The translations under genes and the position numbers were made by a program. DNA of 64,000 bases from an uncultured Desulfovibrio sp. (GTDB lineage: Bacteria; Desulfobacterota; Desulfovibrionia; Desulfovibrionales; Desulfovibrionaceae): the NCBI RefSeq assembly GCF_944324505.1, contig NZ_CALUWO010000001.1:62001-126000 (forward strand). Direction: 5' to 3'. The first letter of the stretch is position 1. Every line of letters begins with the position of its first letter. The notes under the pieces were generated by a model. It did no database searches and had not been told where the DNA came from. It was given only the letters and a program-made list of their open reading frames with translations. Positions 17,169 through 25,192 of this stretch are shown piece after piece.

Positions 17169-18176
17169 GTGAAAAAGATTTCTGCTCTGGCTCTGGTCAT
17201 GCTGCTGCTTGCCGCCACAGCAGCCCTGGCCGCCTCACCCAAAACCGTGCTGCGCATGTCCCTGGGCGACCCGGACAATGCCGAAATGGGCGTTGTGGCC
17301 AATGCCGTCAAGGACTATGTGGAAGAAAAGACCAACGGCACCGTGGAGGTGGAACTCTTCTATGCCGGCGGTCTTGGCGAGGACGAGGGCGTGCAGTTCC
17401 GCAGGGTCCAGACCGGCAAGCTGGACATGGCCCTGGGCGGCATTGCCAACCTGGAACCCATGGTCAAGCGCCTTGGCGTGCTGACCCTGCCCTATCTTTT
17501 CAGCGACATCTCCCAGGTCATGGCCGGCATTGACGGCAAGGCCGGGGAACTGCTCAACAGCTATGCCCAGGATGCCGGGCTGCGCATTCTTACCTGGACC
17601 ATTTCCGGCTTCCGCTACATGAGCAATTCCAAGCACCCCATCACCCGGCTGGAAGATATCCGCGGCCTGCGCTTCCGCGTGCCGCAGAGCGTGGCCATGA
17701 TCGAAACCTACCGGGCCTTTGGTGCCATCCCCTCCACCCTGGCCTGGAACATGACCTACAAGGCCCTGGAATTTGACCTGGTGGACGGCCAGTGCTGCGA
17801 CTATGCCTCCTTCAGGGGCATGAAGTTCCTGGATGTGGGCCAGAAGTACCTCACCGAAATCCACTACACCTTCCAGCTCCAGCCCCTGGTAATCAGCCAA
17901 CGCGTCTTTTCCCGCATGTCGCCCGAGCTGCAGAAGATCATGGTGGATGCCGGCAAGTATGCCCAGGAGGCTTCTTTCCGCTATCATGCCACCATGACGG
18001 AAATTGCCAAGCAGGGCCTTATTGCCAAGGGGCTTCAGGTTTCCGAACTGACCGACGAAGCCAGGTGGAAGGACATCGCCCTGCAACGCGTCTGGCCCAG
18101 CGTGGCTGACGACATGGGCGGCAAGGAAGCCATCAACGCCTATCTTCAGGCCTGCGGACAAGCCCTCTGGCGGTAG
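17169..18176 (+). CDS. TRAP transporter substrate-binding protein (DctP family), second copy
   Basis: A 335-residue paralogue of the protein at 14114, with a signal peptide ending near ALA-ASPK (residue 22). Long blocks are shared with the first copy: ELLNSYA, SNSKHPI, FRVPQS, VDGQC, KYLTEIHYT, and the same C-terminal INAYL-ACG end. Differences concentrate in the pocket-lining stretch after FRVPQS (GGSPTPISW versus GAIPSTLAW) and around the VDGQC loop, which suggests a different or broader ligand. GTG start, with AGGAGA before it. The gene ends at a strong terminator and completes the TRAP operon. Confidence 0.92.
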   Translation: MKKISALALVMLLLAATAALAASPKTVLRMSLGDPDNAEMGVVANAVKDYVEEKTNGTVEVELFYAGGLGEDEGVQFRRVQTGKLDMALGGIANLEPMVKRLGVLTLPYLFSDISQVMAGIDGKAGELLNSYAQDAGLRILTWTISGFRYMSNSKHPITRLEDIRGLRFRVPQSVAMIETYRAFGAIPSTLAWNMTYKALEFDLVDGQCCDYASFRGMKFLDVGQKYLTEIHYTFQLQPLVISQRVFSRMSPELQKIMVDAGKYAQEASFRYHATMTEIAKQGLIAKGLQVSELTDEARWKDIALQRVWPSVADDMGGKEAINAYLQACGQALWR

Positions 18177-18207
18177 CCTGCGGCCATTCTGCTTCCCCCC
18201 AGCGCAA

Positions 18208-18244
18208 GGGACCGGTACCTGAGACGGTACTGGTCCCTTTTTTT
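18208..18244 (+). terminator. Rho-independent terminator of the TRAP operon
   Basis: GGGACCGGTACC pairs with GGTACTGGTCCC (one wobble) around a six-base loop, followed by seven T residues. Confidence 0.92.
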
Positions 18245-18622
18245 ACGAAATGACGTTCTTTCCCCTGGTCCAGCAAGCACGGACGTGACGGCTGTTCCCC
18301 GCTGCAGCATCCTCCGGCAGCGGCGGAGAGCACACCGGATCCGGCTCGCCTGACGTCGGGACAGGACCGGCAAAACCGCAGAAAGGCGGAGCCGGGGCGG
18401 ACCGTTATCAGGAAGCCAGGCACAGACCGCCCCCTGCCCGCTGCCGCATACCGGCCGTACGCCGCATGCCCTGCGCCGCCGCTGGCCCAGGCGCCATGCC
18501 GGTCCCGTCCCGAAAGGAGGCAGAAATGTTGTGACGGGACTGGTCAGAACGGCTCTGCCGTGCTACATCCGTCTTCCCGCGGGCAGCATGTCCGCAGCAC
18601 CTTCAGCCCGGGAGGAAAGCCG
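18245..18622 (+). other. Long leader region before cytX
   Basis: About 380 GC-rich bases without a convincing gene. The 3' third contains a strong hairpin exposing a Shine-Dalgarno sequence (separate entry). I looked for the conserved THI-box elements of a TPP riboswitch and did not find them. Confidence 0.5.
18499..18543 (+). promoter_or_regulatory. Hairpin displaying a Shine-Dalgarno sequence and a two-codon frame
   Basis: An 11-bp stem (CCGGTCCCGTC with GACGGGACTGG, one G-U) encloses a 23-base loop containing AAAGGAGG, five bases, then ATG TTG TGA. A GTG at 18531 would instead open a 67-codon frame overlapping the cytX start. This ribosome site lies about 95 bases upstream of cytX and does not serve it directly. 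Confidence 0.45.
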
Positions 18623-19816
18623 GTGTCCGCAGAACGCACGTTCAGTACCCGTAACCACACCATTCTCTGGTTTGGCGCGTCCATTTCCATTGCCGAAATA
18701 CTTACCGGCACCCTGCTGGCCCCGCTGGGCCTGACCACAGGGCTGACGGCCATCCTGCTGGGCCATGCCATCGGTGGCTTTGTGCTGCTGCTGGCCGGCC
18801 TTGTGGGCGCCCGAAGCGGCCTTTCGGCCACGGCATCCTTTCGCATTTCCTTTGGCCGCTATGGTTCCTATTTCTTTACCGTGCTCAATATGCTGCAACT
18901 GCTGGGCTGGACCGCGGTCATGATCATCTGCGGCGCCCAGACTCTGAACGCCATTGCCGGCGTGGTCCTGGGCTGGCAGAACGAGGCCGTGTGGGTAATA
19001 GCCATCGGCGGGCTGATCTTTCTCTGGATATCACGCGGCCTCATGGCCATTTTTCGACTGCATACGCTGGTGGTTGTGGCCCTTTTTGCCTGCCTCATGG
19101 TGCTGGCCTGGAAGATTGTCACCGCGCCGGCGCAGCCCCTTCCGCCCAGTGGCGGCCTGAGCTTCGGTGCGGCTGTGGAACTTAACGTGACCATGTGCCT
19201 TTCCTGGCTGCCCCTCATTTCCGATTACACCCGCACCCTGCGTCAGCCCGTACGCGGCACGGTCTGCGGGGTATGCGGCTACATTTTCGGGGGGATGCTC
19301 ATGTTCAGTCTGGGTCTGGGCGCCGCAATCCAGACCCGCTGCACAGATATCAGCAGCATGCTTCTTACCGCCGGCCTGGGCACGGCGGGCCTGTTCATCG
19401 TGGCCTTTTCCACCCTGACCAATACCTTTCTGGATGCGCATTCCTCCGGCATCAGCGCCCTGAACATCAATCCCCGCCTGAATGCCCGCACTGTGGGCCG
19501 CCTGGTCTGCGTGCTGGGCAGCCTGGTGGCCCTGTTTGTGCCCATGAGCCAGTATGAAAACTTTCTCTATTTCATCGGCTCGGTCTTTGCCCCGCTTTTT
19601 GCCATCCTGCTGGTGGATTTCTTCATCTTCGGGCGCCGCGATGTCTCCGCCAGATGCAATGTCAGAAATATGCTGCTCTGGCTGGTGGGCTTTGTGGGCT
19701 ACCGCCTGCTGCTGTCCCACAGCATGGTCCTGGGCACAACCTTTCCGGTCATGTGCGGCATCGGCCTGCTGTGCGTGCTGGTCAACCTGCTGTTGCGCCG
19801 GCATCAGCGGCGCTAA
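18623..19816 (+). CDS. cytX: CytX-like NCS1 family transporter (putative hydroxymethylpyrimidine permease)
   Basis: A 397-residue permease with about 12 helices and NCS1 signatures: the N-terminal STRNHTILWFGASISIAEI (in parts), the SFRISFGRYGSY loop and LPLISDYTRT in the middle. It resembles CytX, thought to import the thiamine pyrimidine precursor; cytosine or other nucleobases are alternatives. The GTG at 18623 has GGGAGG nine bases upstream; the preceding in-frame codons are not protein-like. It stands alone between the TRAP operon and a convergent SLC13 gene, with no thiamine genes nearby. Confidence 0.82.
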   Translation: MSAERTFSTRNHTILWFGASISIAEILTGTLLAPLGLTTGLTAILLGHAIGGFVLLLAGLVGARSGLSATASFRISFGRYGSYFFTVLNMLQLLGWTAVMIICGAQTLNAIAGVVLGWQNEAVWVIAIGGLIFLWISRGLMAIFRLHTLVVVALFACLMVLAWKIVTAPAQPLPPSGGLSFGAAVELNVTMCLSWLPLISDYTRTLRQPVRGTVCGVCGYIFGGMLMFSLGLGAAIQTRCTDISSMLLTAGLGTAGLFIVAFSTLTNTFLDAHSSGISALNINPRLNARTVGRLVCVLGSLVALFVPMSQYENFLYFIGSVFAPLFAILLVDFFIFGRRDVSARCNVRNMLLWLVGFVGYRLLLSHSMVLGTTFPVMCGIGLLCVLVNLLLRRHQRR

Positions 19817-19966
19817 AGGACGACAGGCCGCCTGGCCGGCCGCCTGCCGGACCGGATGAAAAACGGCAGGACGCGCGCCTTCCTCCCTGCGCCGCTGCAC
19901 ATCCTGCCATGCCAACAAACGGCGTTTCCTGCCGGAACAAACAGGCGTTCACGGCACGCATCACAC

Positions 19967-19992
19967 GGCCATGACATCCGTCATGGCCTTTC
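19967..19992 (+). terminator. Weak terminator after cytX
   Basis: Perfect 9-bp stem GGCCATGAC/GTCATGGCC with ATCC loop, then TTTC. Confidence 0.45.
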
Positions 19993-20148
19993 AGCACATG
20001 CCGAGCGCCTTTTGCCGGAAGGCTTTGATTTTCATCCGTATTTTTTCAAAAAAAATCAGCTAGCTTCATGAGAAGCAGGGCCTGCGGAAAGACGAAAGCT
20101 CATGCAGAGCCGGCCTGCTACCCATGGCTTTTCCCCCGAAAACGCACA

Positions 20149-20184
20149 CGGGCCGGCAGGGATGGTTCCCTGCCGGCCCGTTTT
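20149..20184 (+). terminator. Strong hairpin terminator, possibly bidirectional
   Basis: Perfect 14-bp stem CGGGCCGGCAGGGA with its complement around TGGT, then TTTT. On the minus strand the same stem is followed by TGTGCGTTTTC and could also stop the SLC13 transcript. Confidence 0.75.
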
Positions 20185-20186
20185 CA

Positions 20187-20232
20187 GCACTGCGCCGGTC
20201 AGACTCCTGTCTGTCCGGCAGTGCGGTTTTTT
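20187..20232 (+). terminator. Second, tandem terminator
   Basis: Composite stem beginning GCACTG and ending CAGTGC (inner arms CAGAC/GTCTG), followed by GGTTTTTTG. It follows the previous terminator by two bases. Confidence 0.7.
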
Positions 20233-20244
20233 GTTTTCAGAATG

Positions 20245-21693
20245 CTAGAAGATGCCGCAGAGGTGGGACACGTAAAGCATGACCACGGCCAGCAAACCGC
20301 CGAATACGCCCAGCGCCAGGCCCGTCTTGGCCATGTCGCCGGTTGTTATCATGCCGGTGGCATAGGCAAGGGCATTGGGCGCATTACTGATGGGCAGACA
20401 CATGCCCAGTGATGCAGCAAAGGTCACCCCGATGAGCAGGCCCACGGCCCCGCCCACCGCGCTCAGGCCGCTCAGGCTGGACGCAAAGGCCACCATGAGC
20501 GGCAGCAGCAGGTTGGCCGTTGCCGTATGCGACATGAAGTTTGCCATGACCAGGCTCAGCATCATGGCCGAGGCCAGCACCAGGTACGGGGCAAAGGTTT
20601 CAAAGGGAATGCTGTGCACCATGTGCGAGGCAAGGCCCGTCTTTTCCGAGGCATAGCCCAGCGCGATGCCGCCGGCAACCAGCCAGAGCACATCCCACGA
20701 AATGTATTTGAGGTCATTCTTTGTAATAATATTCGTACAAAGAAATACGGCAACAGGAATCATGGCAACCACATTGGAGTCCATGCCGTGCAGGTCACCA
20801 AGCACCCACAGCAGAATGGTCACCACAAAGGTGCCATACACCACATAGGCCTTCCAGCCCTTTTCAAAGGTTCCCTCGATCTGCAGTTCGATGCGCTTTT
20901 TCTTGATGGGGAAAAAGAGGACAAGCATCCACCAGGAAAAGAAGATAAGGGCAAAGACAAAGGGCACCGCAAACAGCATCCATTCACCAAAGGACAGCGG
21001 CATCAGCTGCGAGATGTACACATAGGCAATGGCATTGGGGGGCGTGCCGATGGGGGTGCCGATGCCGCCGATATTGGCCGCCAGGGTGATGGACAGGGTG
21101 TAGGAAACACGGGCACGGTCGGAAACGTCAAACGAGGCAAGCACGGGCGCCAGAATGGACAGCATCATGGCCGTGGTGGCCGTGTTGCTCATGAACATGG
21201 AAAAGATGGCGGTGATGATCATCAGCCCCAGCATGATGAACTTGGGATTGGTGCCAAAGGGGCGGAGCATCACGCGGGCGAGGTTGACGTCAAGGCGATA
21301 CTTGGTGGCGGCAATGGCAAGAAAGAAGCCGCCAATGAACAGCATGATGATGGGCGACGCCAGCGTTGCCATGATATGCGCGGACGGAAGAACCTGGCCG
21401 AATCCTTCGGAACCTTCGTCCATCATGAACAGGAAAAGCCCCTTGTCGGATATCATGAGCAGTTCCAGAACAATGACCAGCATTGACGTGGCAAAGATGG
21501 GAATAGGCTCCAGAATCCAGAGCGAGGCAGCAAGGAAGAACAGGGCGATGACGCGCTGCTCCACCACGCTCAGGTTATTGATGCCAAATGCTGTGGGCGG
21601 CAGGTACAGCAAAAAGCAGAATAACGCTATAGGAAGAAATATTTTCCACCATTTAGTGCTGGATGTGACAGATTCTTCATCTTCAAGTGCCAT
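20245..21693 (-). CDS. DASS/SLC13 family sodium-anion symporter
   Basis: A 482-residue divalent anion:sodium symporter. Both clamshell SNT-type motifs are visible: MSNTATTAMM in the first half and MSHTATANLL in the second, each preceded by a re-entrant hydrophobic segment, as well as GGIGTPIGTPPNAIA. The family imports C4-dicarboxylates, citrate or sulfate; for a sulfate reducer sulfate or a dicarboxylate are both reasonable and the sequence does not decide. The start at 21693 has AGGAGG nine bases upstream. It is a single gene ending against terminators shared with cytX. Confidence 0.9.
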   Translation of the reverse strand: MALEDEESVTSSTKWWKIFLPIALFCFLLYLPPTAFGINNLSVVEQRVIALFFLAASLWILEPIPIFATSMLVIVLELLMISDKGLFLFMMDEGSEGFGQVLPSAHIMATLASPIIMLFIGGFFLAIAATKYRLDVNLARVMLRPFGTNPKFIMLGLMIITAIFSMFMSNTATTAMMLSILAPVLASFDVSDRARVSYTLSITLAANIGGIGTPIGTPPNAIAYVYISQLMPLSFGEWMLFAVPFVFALIFFSWWMLVLFFPIKKKRIELQIEGTFEKGWKAYVVYGTFVVTILLWVLGDLHGMDSNVVAMIPVAVFLCTNIITKNDLKYISWDVLWLVAGGIALGYASEKTGLASHMVHSIPFETFAPYLVLASAMMLSLVMANFMSHTATANLLLPLMVAFASSLSGLSAVGGAVGLLIGVTFAASLGMCLPISNAPNALAYATGMITTGDMAKTGLALGVFGGLLAVVMLYVSHLCGIF

Positions 21694-21828
21694 AACACAT
21701 AACCTCCTGAACTGCTGTTAGTTCAATTTTACGGAACGACATTACATAATGGAATTATTTGTGCGCAGTTGTGGGATATCCTTTACGAATACAGACATAC
21801 AACAGTTACCTTGCCAGTACTGCTGCCA

Positions 21829-22089
21829 TCAGGCATGAAAGAATCCCAGAATTTCCACAACTCCGTCTTTGACGCTGTACGGTACAATATACTGGTAGTG
21901 ATCAAGAACAAGCTCACGCGTGCCAAAGATACGACCCGGCCTTCCCGCATCGGGATAGCGCTCAAGGCTGGTCACACGCTCGCGGATATGCGCATACATG
22001 CGAACGGCAAGTTCCGGATTTTCCTGTGCTATGCGGCTCATTTCGGCATCAACGGCTGCCAGGGCATGCTGAAGCCATCTAATGCGCAT
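21829..22089 (-). CDS. ParE/RelE-type toxin
   Basis: An 86-residue protein of the ParE/RelE toxin fold: N-terminal helix pair (AVDAEMSRIAQENPELAVRM, in parts), then SLERYPDAGRPGRIFGTREL and the C-terminal beta strands YIVPYSVKDGVVEILGFFHA. The pattern RYPxxGRPGR and VPYxVxxxxVEILxxxH is typical of ParE. Such toxins inhibit DNA gyrase (ParE) or cleave mRNA (RelE). The ATG at 22089 overlaps the antitoxin stop by 11 bp, as expected for a translationally coupled pair. Local GC is lower than in neighbouring genes, a sign of acquisition. Confidence 0.88.
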   Translation of the reverse strand: MRIRWLQHALAAVDAEMSRIAQENPELAVRMYAHIRERVTSLERYPDAGRPGRIFGTRELVLDHYQYIVPYSVKDGVVEILGFFHA

Positions 22090-22321
22090 GGTAGCTCCAC
22101 TTCTGGTCAAGCGCGGCCACGTCTTCATCAGGGGCAAAGTCGCCTTCCTCGGCTTCGCGGAGGGCCTTTTGTATTTCTGCGACCTGCCAGGACTCGCGTT
22201 CCACAAATTCGTGCAGTGCCTGCACGGCAAGAAAGCTCTTGGTGCGCCCCGTGGCTTCGGCCAGCTCTCCCAGCTGCGTGGCCAGCTCCTTGGGCAGACG
22301 GATGGACATGGAAGTTTGCAT
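22079..22321 (-). CDS. Ribbon-helix-helix antitoxin
   Basis: An 80-residue antitoxin. The first 45 residues form an RHH DNA-binding domain (SMSIRLPKELATQL, GRTKSFLAVQALHEFV), followed by an acidic toxin-neutralising tail (REAEEGDFAPDEDVAALDQ, in parts). It should bind and neutralise the toxin encoded just downstream and repress their common promoter. GAGG stands seven bases before the ATG at 22321. The inverted repeat immediately upstream (22337-22364) is a natural operator. Confidence 0.88.
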   Translation of the reverse strand: MQTSMSIRLPKELATQLGELAEATGRTKSFLAVQALHEFVERESWQVAEIQKALREAEEGDFAPDEDVAALDQKWSYHAH

Positions 22322-22336
22322 AACTTTTCCTCGTAT

Positions 22337-22364
22337 TGTAATACAACGTAATTTATGTATTACA
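22337..22364 (-). promoter_or_regulatory. Probable operator of the toxin-antitoxin pair
   Basis: A perfect 9-bp inverted repeat TGTAATACA/TGTATTACA separated by 10 bases, starting 16 bp upstream of the antitoxin ATG. The remainder of 22365-22610 is AT-rich with no credible gene. Confidence 0.6.
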
Positions 22365-22610
22365 CACATGGACATGAATCACATTTTCTTATTAGTATTG
22401 CATATGGTGAACGTGTACTTCTGCGGCAGCGTGCTTCTTTGTATATGATAGACAGCAGTATTGCAGGAATAAGAAATTTTTCACATCTCGCATCATTTCT
22501 TAATGTGCCATTTCGCACAATCCAACATAGCAAACCAACGCATCTAACCTTTTTTCCAATGGGGACATTAGCAGAAGAGGGGGGGGATAAGCAACAGGCA
22601 TTCATCGATT

Positions 22611-22659
22611 TTTGCAAGAAAGAGAAGGGGAGGCCCTTTTGCAAAGGCCTCCCCTTCTC
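22611..22659 (-). terminator. Rho-independent terminator of metY
   Basis: On the minus strand GAGAAGGGGAGGCC pairs fully with GGCCTCCCCTTCTC around a short loop, then TTTCTTGC. Confidence 0.85.
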
Positions 22660-22677
22660 GAAGATGTCCGGCTGCCG

Positions 22678-23946
22678 CTAGGCCCGGTCAAGCGCCTGAG
22701 CCAGGTCCGTCAGGATGTCTTCCAGGTTTTCCACCCCCACGGAAAGGCGGACCATGCCGGGCGTGATGCCCGCGGCCACCAGCTGTTCGTCCGAAAGCTG
22801 CCGGTGGGTGGAGCTGGCCGGATGCAGAACGCAGCTGCGGATATCCGCCACATGCACCTGAAGGGAAATCATGTTCAGGCTGTCAATGAAGCGGGCGCCG
22901 GCATCGCGACCGCCACGCAGCGAAAAGGACACCACGCCGCTGCTGCCCTGCGGCAGATACTTGCAGGCCAGGGCATGGCAGGGGCTGCTTTCCAGGCCGG
23001 GATACAGCACGCTTTCCACCTCGGGGCGCCCCTCCAGCCAGCGGGCCACGGCCAGGGCATTTTCACAGTGCTTGCGCATGCGCAGCGGCAGGGTCTCCAG
23101 GCCAAGATTGATATAGAAGGCTCCCTGCGGCGTCTGGCAGCAGCCCAGATCGCGCATGAGCTGCACGCGGGCCTTGACAATATAGGCCGCCTTGCCGAAG
23201 GCCTGGGTGTAGATCAGGCCGTGGTAGGATGCGTCAGGCTGGACAAACTCGGCAAAGCGCGGGGAAGCGGCCCAGTCAAAGTTGCCGCTGTCCACAATCA
23301 CGCCCCCCATCTGCACGGCGTGCCCGTCCATATACTTGGTGGTGGAATGGGTCACGATATCCGCCCCGAAGTCAAAGGGCCGGCAGAGCACAGGCGTGGC
23401 AAAGGTATTGTCCACCACCAGGGGCAGCCCGTGGGCATGGGCAATACGGGCCAGCCGTTCAATATCCAGCACATCCATGGAAGGATTGGCCAGGGTCTCG
23501 CCGAAGATGGCCCGCGTTTCCGGCCGGATGGCAGCGGCTATGGTGGCGTCATCGGCATGCTGATCCACAAAGGTGACCTCGATGCCCATGCGGCGCAGGG
23601 TCACGGCAAAGAGGTTGAAGGTGCCGCCATAGATGCTGCTGGTGCTGACCACATGGTCGCCGCAGGCTGCCACATTGAGAATGGCAAGCAGATTAGCAGC
23701 CTGACCGGACGAGGTGCACAGGGCGCCCACGCCGCCTTCCAGCGCGGCAATCTTGCGTTCCACGGCATCCACGGTGGGATTGCCGAGACGGGTGTAGAAG
23801 AAGCCCTCGACCTCAAGGTCAAAAAGCTTGCTGACCTCGGCGGTGGACGCATAGGTAAAGGTGGTGCTTTGCGTAATGGGCAGGACGCGGGCCTGGCCGT
23901 TGGCCGGCGTGTAACCGGCATAGAGACACTGGCTTTCTTGTTTCAT
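22678..23946 (-). CDS. metY: O-acetylhomoserine sulfhydrylase / aminocarboxypropyltransferase
   Basis: A 422-residue PLP enzyme of the Cys/Met metabolism family. Key parts: YTRLGNPT, SSGQAANLLA, the GGTFNLF loop, DNTFATP and the PLP-lysine context THSTTKYMDGH. Sequence flavour (INLGLETLPLRM, SSTHRQLSDEQL) matches the MetY branch, which makes homocysteine from O-acetylhomoserine and sulfide, giving direct sulfide assimilation in a sulfide producer. The start at 23946 has TGAGG before it; 13 extra in-frame residues upstream are not typical. Single gene with its own terminator. Confidence 0.93.
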   Translation of the reverse strand: MKQESQCLYAGYTPANGQARVLPITQSTTFTYASTAEVSKLFDLEVEGFFYTRLGNPTVDAVERKIAALEGGVGALCTSSGQAANLLAILNVAACGDHVVSTSSIYGGTFNLFAVTLRRMGIEVTFVDQHADDATIAAAIRPETRAIFGETLANPSMDVLDIERLARIAHAHGLPLVVDNTFATPVLCRPFDFGADIVTHSTTKYMDGHAVQMGGVIVDSGNFDWAASPRFAEFVQPDASYHGLIYTQAFGKAAYIVKARVQLMRDLGCCQTPQGAFYINLGLETLPLRMRKHCENALAVARWLEGRPEVESVLYPGLESSPCHALACKYLPQGSSGVVSFSLRGGRDAGARFIDSLNMISLQVHVADIRSCVLHPASSTHRQLSDEQLVAAGITPGMVRLSVGVENLEDILTDLAQALDRA

Positions 23947-24066
23947 ATCAACCTCATGCGGCAAAAAAATGAGCTGAGGGCGCATCTTACGTCAGTCGCC
24001 GGTGCAACGCAACGGGCAAAAACCTTGTGAAAGTTTGTCCGCACCACAACAAACCGCCGGTAGCTA

Positions 24067-24095
24067 TTGACCTATCTTTTCCACAAGGGTAGTGT
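24067..24095 (+). promoter_or_regulatory. Candidate promoter of the hydrogenase operon
   Basis: TTGACC, 17-base spacer, TAGTGT, about 135 bases before the hynB start. Confidence 0.5.
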
Positions 24096-24230
24096 CAGGT
24101 AATCCAGAGAAGCGGCCATCGCCGTGCGCATGTGCGCACCGGCAGGAGCCGCAGGGTGCGTGCAGGCCGTTTGCCCCAGCTGCGCACCGGATTCAGCCTG
24201 AAGATTCTCACCATTTGCCAGGAGGCTCTT

Positions 24231-25178
24231 ATGCGTATTGCCGTGGGACTGGGCAAAAACGATGCGGACAAGCGCCTGGAAGGCGCTGGCGTCAGCCGCC
24301 GCGACTTCATGAAATTCTGTACGGCGGTGGCCGTGACCATGGGCATGGGGCCGGCCTTTGCGCCTGAAGTGGCCGCCGCCCTTACGGGCAAGCGCCCCTC
24401 TGTGGTCTATCTGCACTTTGCCGAATGCACGGGCTGCTCCGAAGCCCTGCTGCGCACCTACAAACCCTTCCTTGATTCCCTGATCCTCGACACCATTTCG
24501 CTGGACTACCATGAAACCATCATGGCCGCCGCCGGCGAAGCTGCCGAAGATGCCCTGAACAAGGCCGTGGAAAATCCCGACGGCTTCATCTGCGTTGTGG
24601 AAGGCGCCGTGCCCACCGCCGATATGGGCAAATTCGGCTATGTGGCCGGCCACACCATGTATGACATCGGCAAGCGCATCCTGCCCAAGGCCAAGGCCGT
24701 CATCACCATGGGCACCTGTGCCGCCTACGGTGGCGTGCAGGCGGCTGCCCCCAATCCGACCCAGGCCAAGGGCGTCAACGAATGCTACGCCGATCTGGGC
24801 ATCAAGGCCATCAACATCCCCGGCTGCCCGCCCAATCCCCTGAACCTGGTGGGGACCATCGTGGCCTATCTCACGGGCAAGCCCATTGAACTGGATGACA
24901 ATGGCCGTCCCATCATGTTCTACGGCAAGTCGGTGCATGAGCAGTGCGAACGCCTGAAGCACTTTGAAGCCGGCGAATTTGCGCCTTCCTTCAATTCGGA
25001 AGAAGCCCGCAAGGGCTGGTGCCTGTATGAACTGGGCTGCAAGGGTCCCAATACCTTCAACAACTGCCCCAAGGCCCTGTTCAATGAAACCAACTGGCCT
25101 GTCCGCGCCGGGCATCCCTGCATCGGTTGCAGCGAACCCAGCTTCTGGGATGAAATGACGCCCTTCTATCAGAACTAG
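24231..25178 (+). CDS. hynB: Periplasmic [NiFe] hydrogenase small subunit
   Basis: A 315-residue precursor with a Tat signal (SRRDFMKF at 22-29, hydrophobic stretch, cleavage near residue 50). All iron-sulfur ligands expected from the D. gigas enzyme can be matched: proximal cluster ([22 protein letters not shown]), distal cluster (His in SVHEQC, later Cys residues) and medial cluster ([13 protein letters not shown]). It passes electrons from the active site to periplasmic cytochrome c3. AGGAGG precedes the ATG at 24231. There is no C-terminal membrane anchor, so the enzyme is soluble in the periplasm. The large subunit follows after 14 bp. Confidence 0.97.
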   Translation: MRIAVGLGKNDADKRLEGAGVSRRDFMKFCTAVAVTMGMGPAFAPEVAAALTGKRPSVVYLHFAECTGCSEALLRTYKPFLDSLILDTISLDYHETIMAAAGEAAEDALNKAVENPDGFICVVEGAVPTADMGKFGYVAGHTMYDIGKRILPKAKAVITMGTCAAYGGVQAAAPNPTQAKGVNECYADLGIKAINIPGCPPNPLNLVGTIVAYLTGKPIELDDNGRPIMFYGKSVHEQCERLKHFEAGEFAPSFNSEEARKGWCLYELGCKGPNTFNNCPKALFNETNWPVRAGHPCIGCSEPSFWDEMTPFYQN

Positions 25179-25192
25179 GGAGAGAGCACCAC

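Larger units (their letters stand above)
19817..20244. other. Intergenic region with several hairpins between convergent genes
   Basis: About 430 bases, no gene seen. In order: a 9-bp hairpin with short T-tract past cytX, an AT-rich patch (20027-20060) with paired T and A tracts, a structured-looking GC-rich stretch, and two strong terminators. A short independent RNA could fit here but no promoter was convincing. Confidence 0.5.

Noticed and set aside
18245..18622. TPP riboswitch upstream of cytX
   Set aside because: The conserved CUGAGA and ACCUGAUCUGG-type elements in the right order are absent; the only TGAGA is the loop of the TRAP operon terminator.
20060..20148. Cyclic-di-GMP (GEMM) riboswitch
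   Set aside because: A GACGAAAGC stretch looked similar, but the GGGCAAACC and tetraloop-receptor elements are missing and no gene follows on that strand.
22355..22681. 108-codon plus-strand frame after the antitoxin promoter
   Set aside because: It reads through the metY terminator, lacks a ribosome site and has no protein-like pattern.
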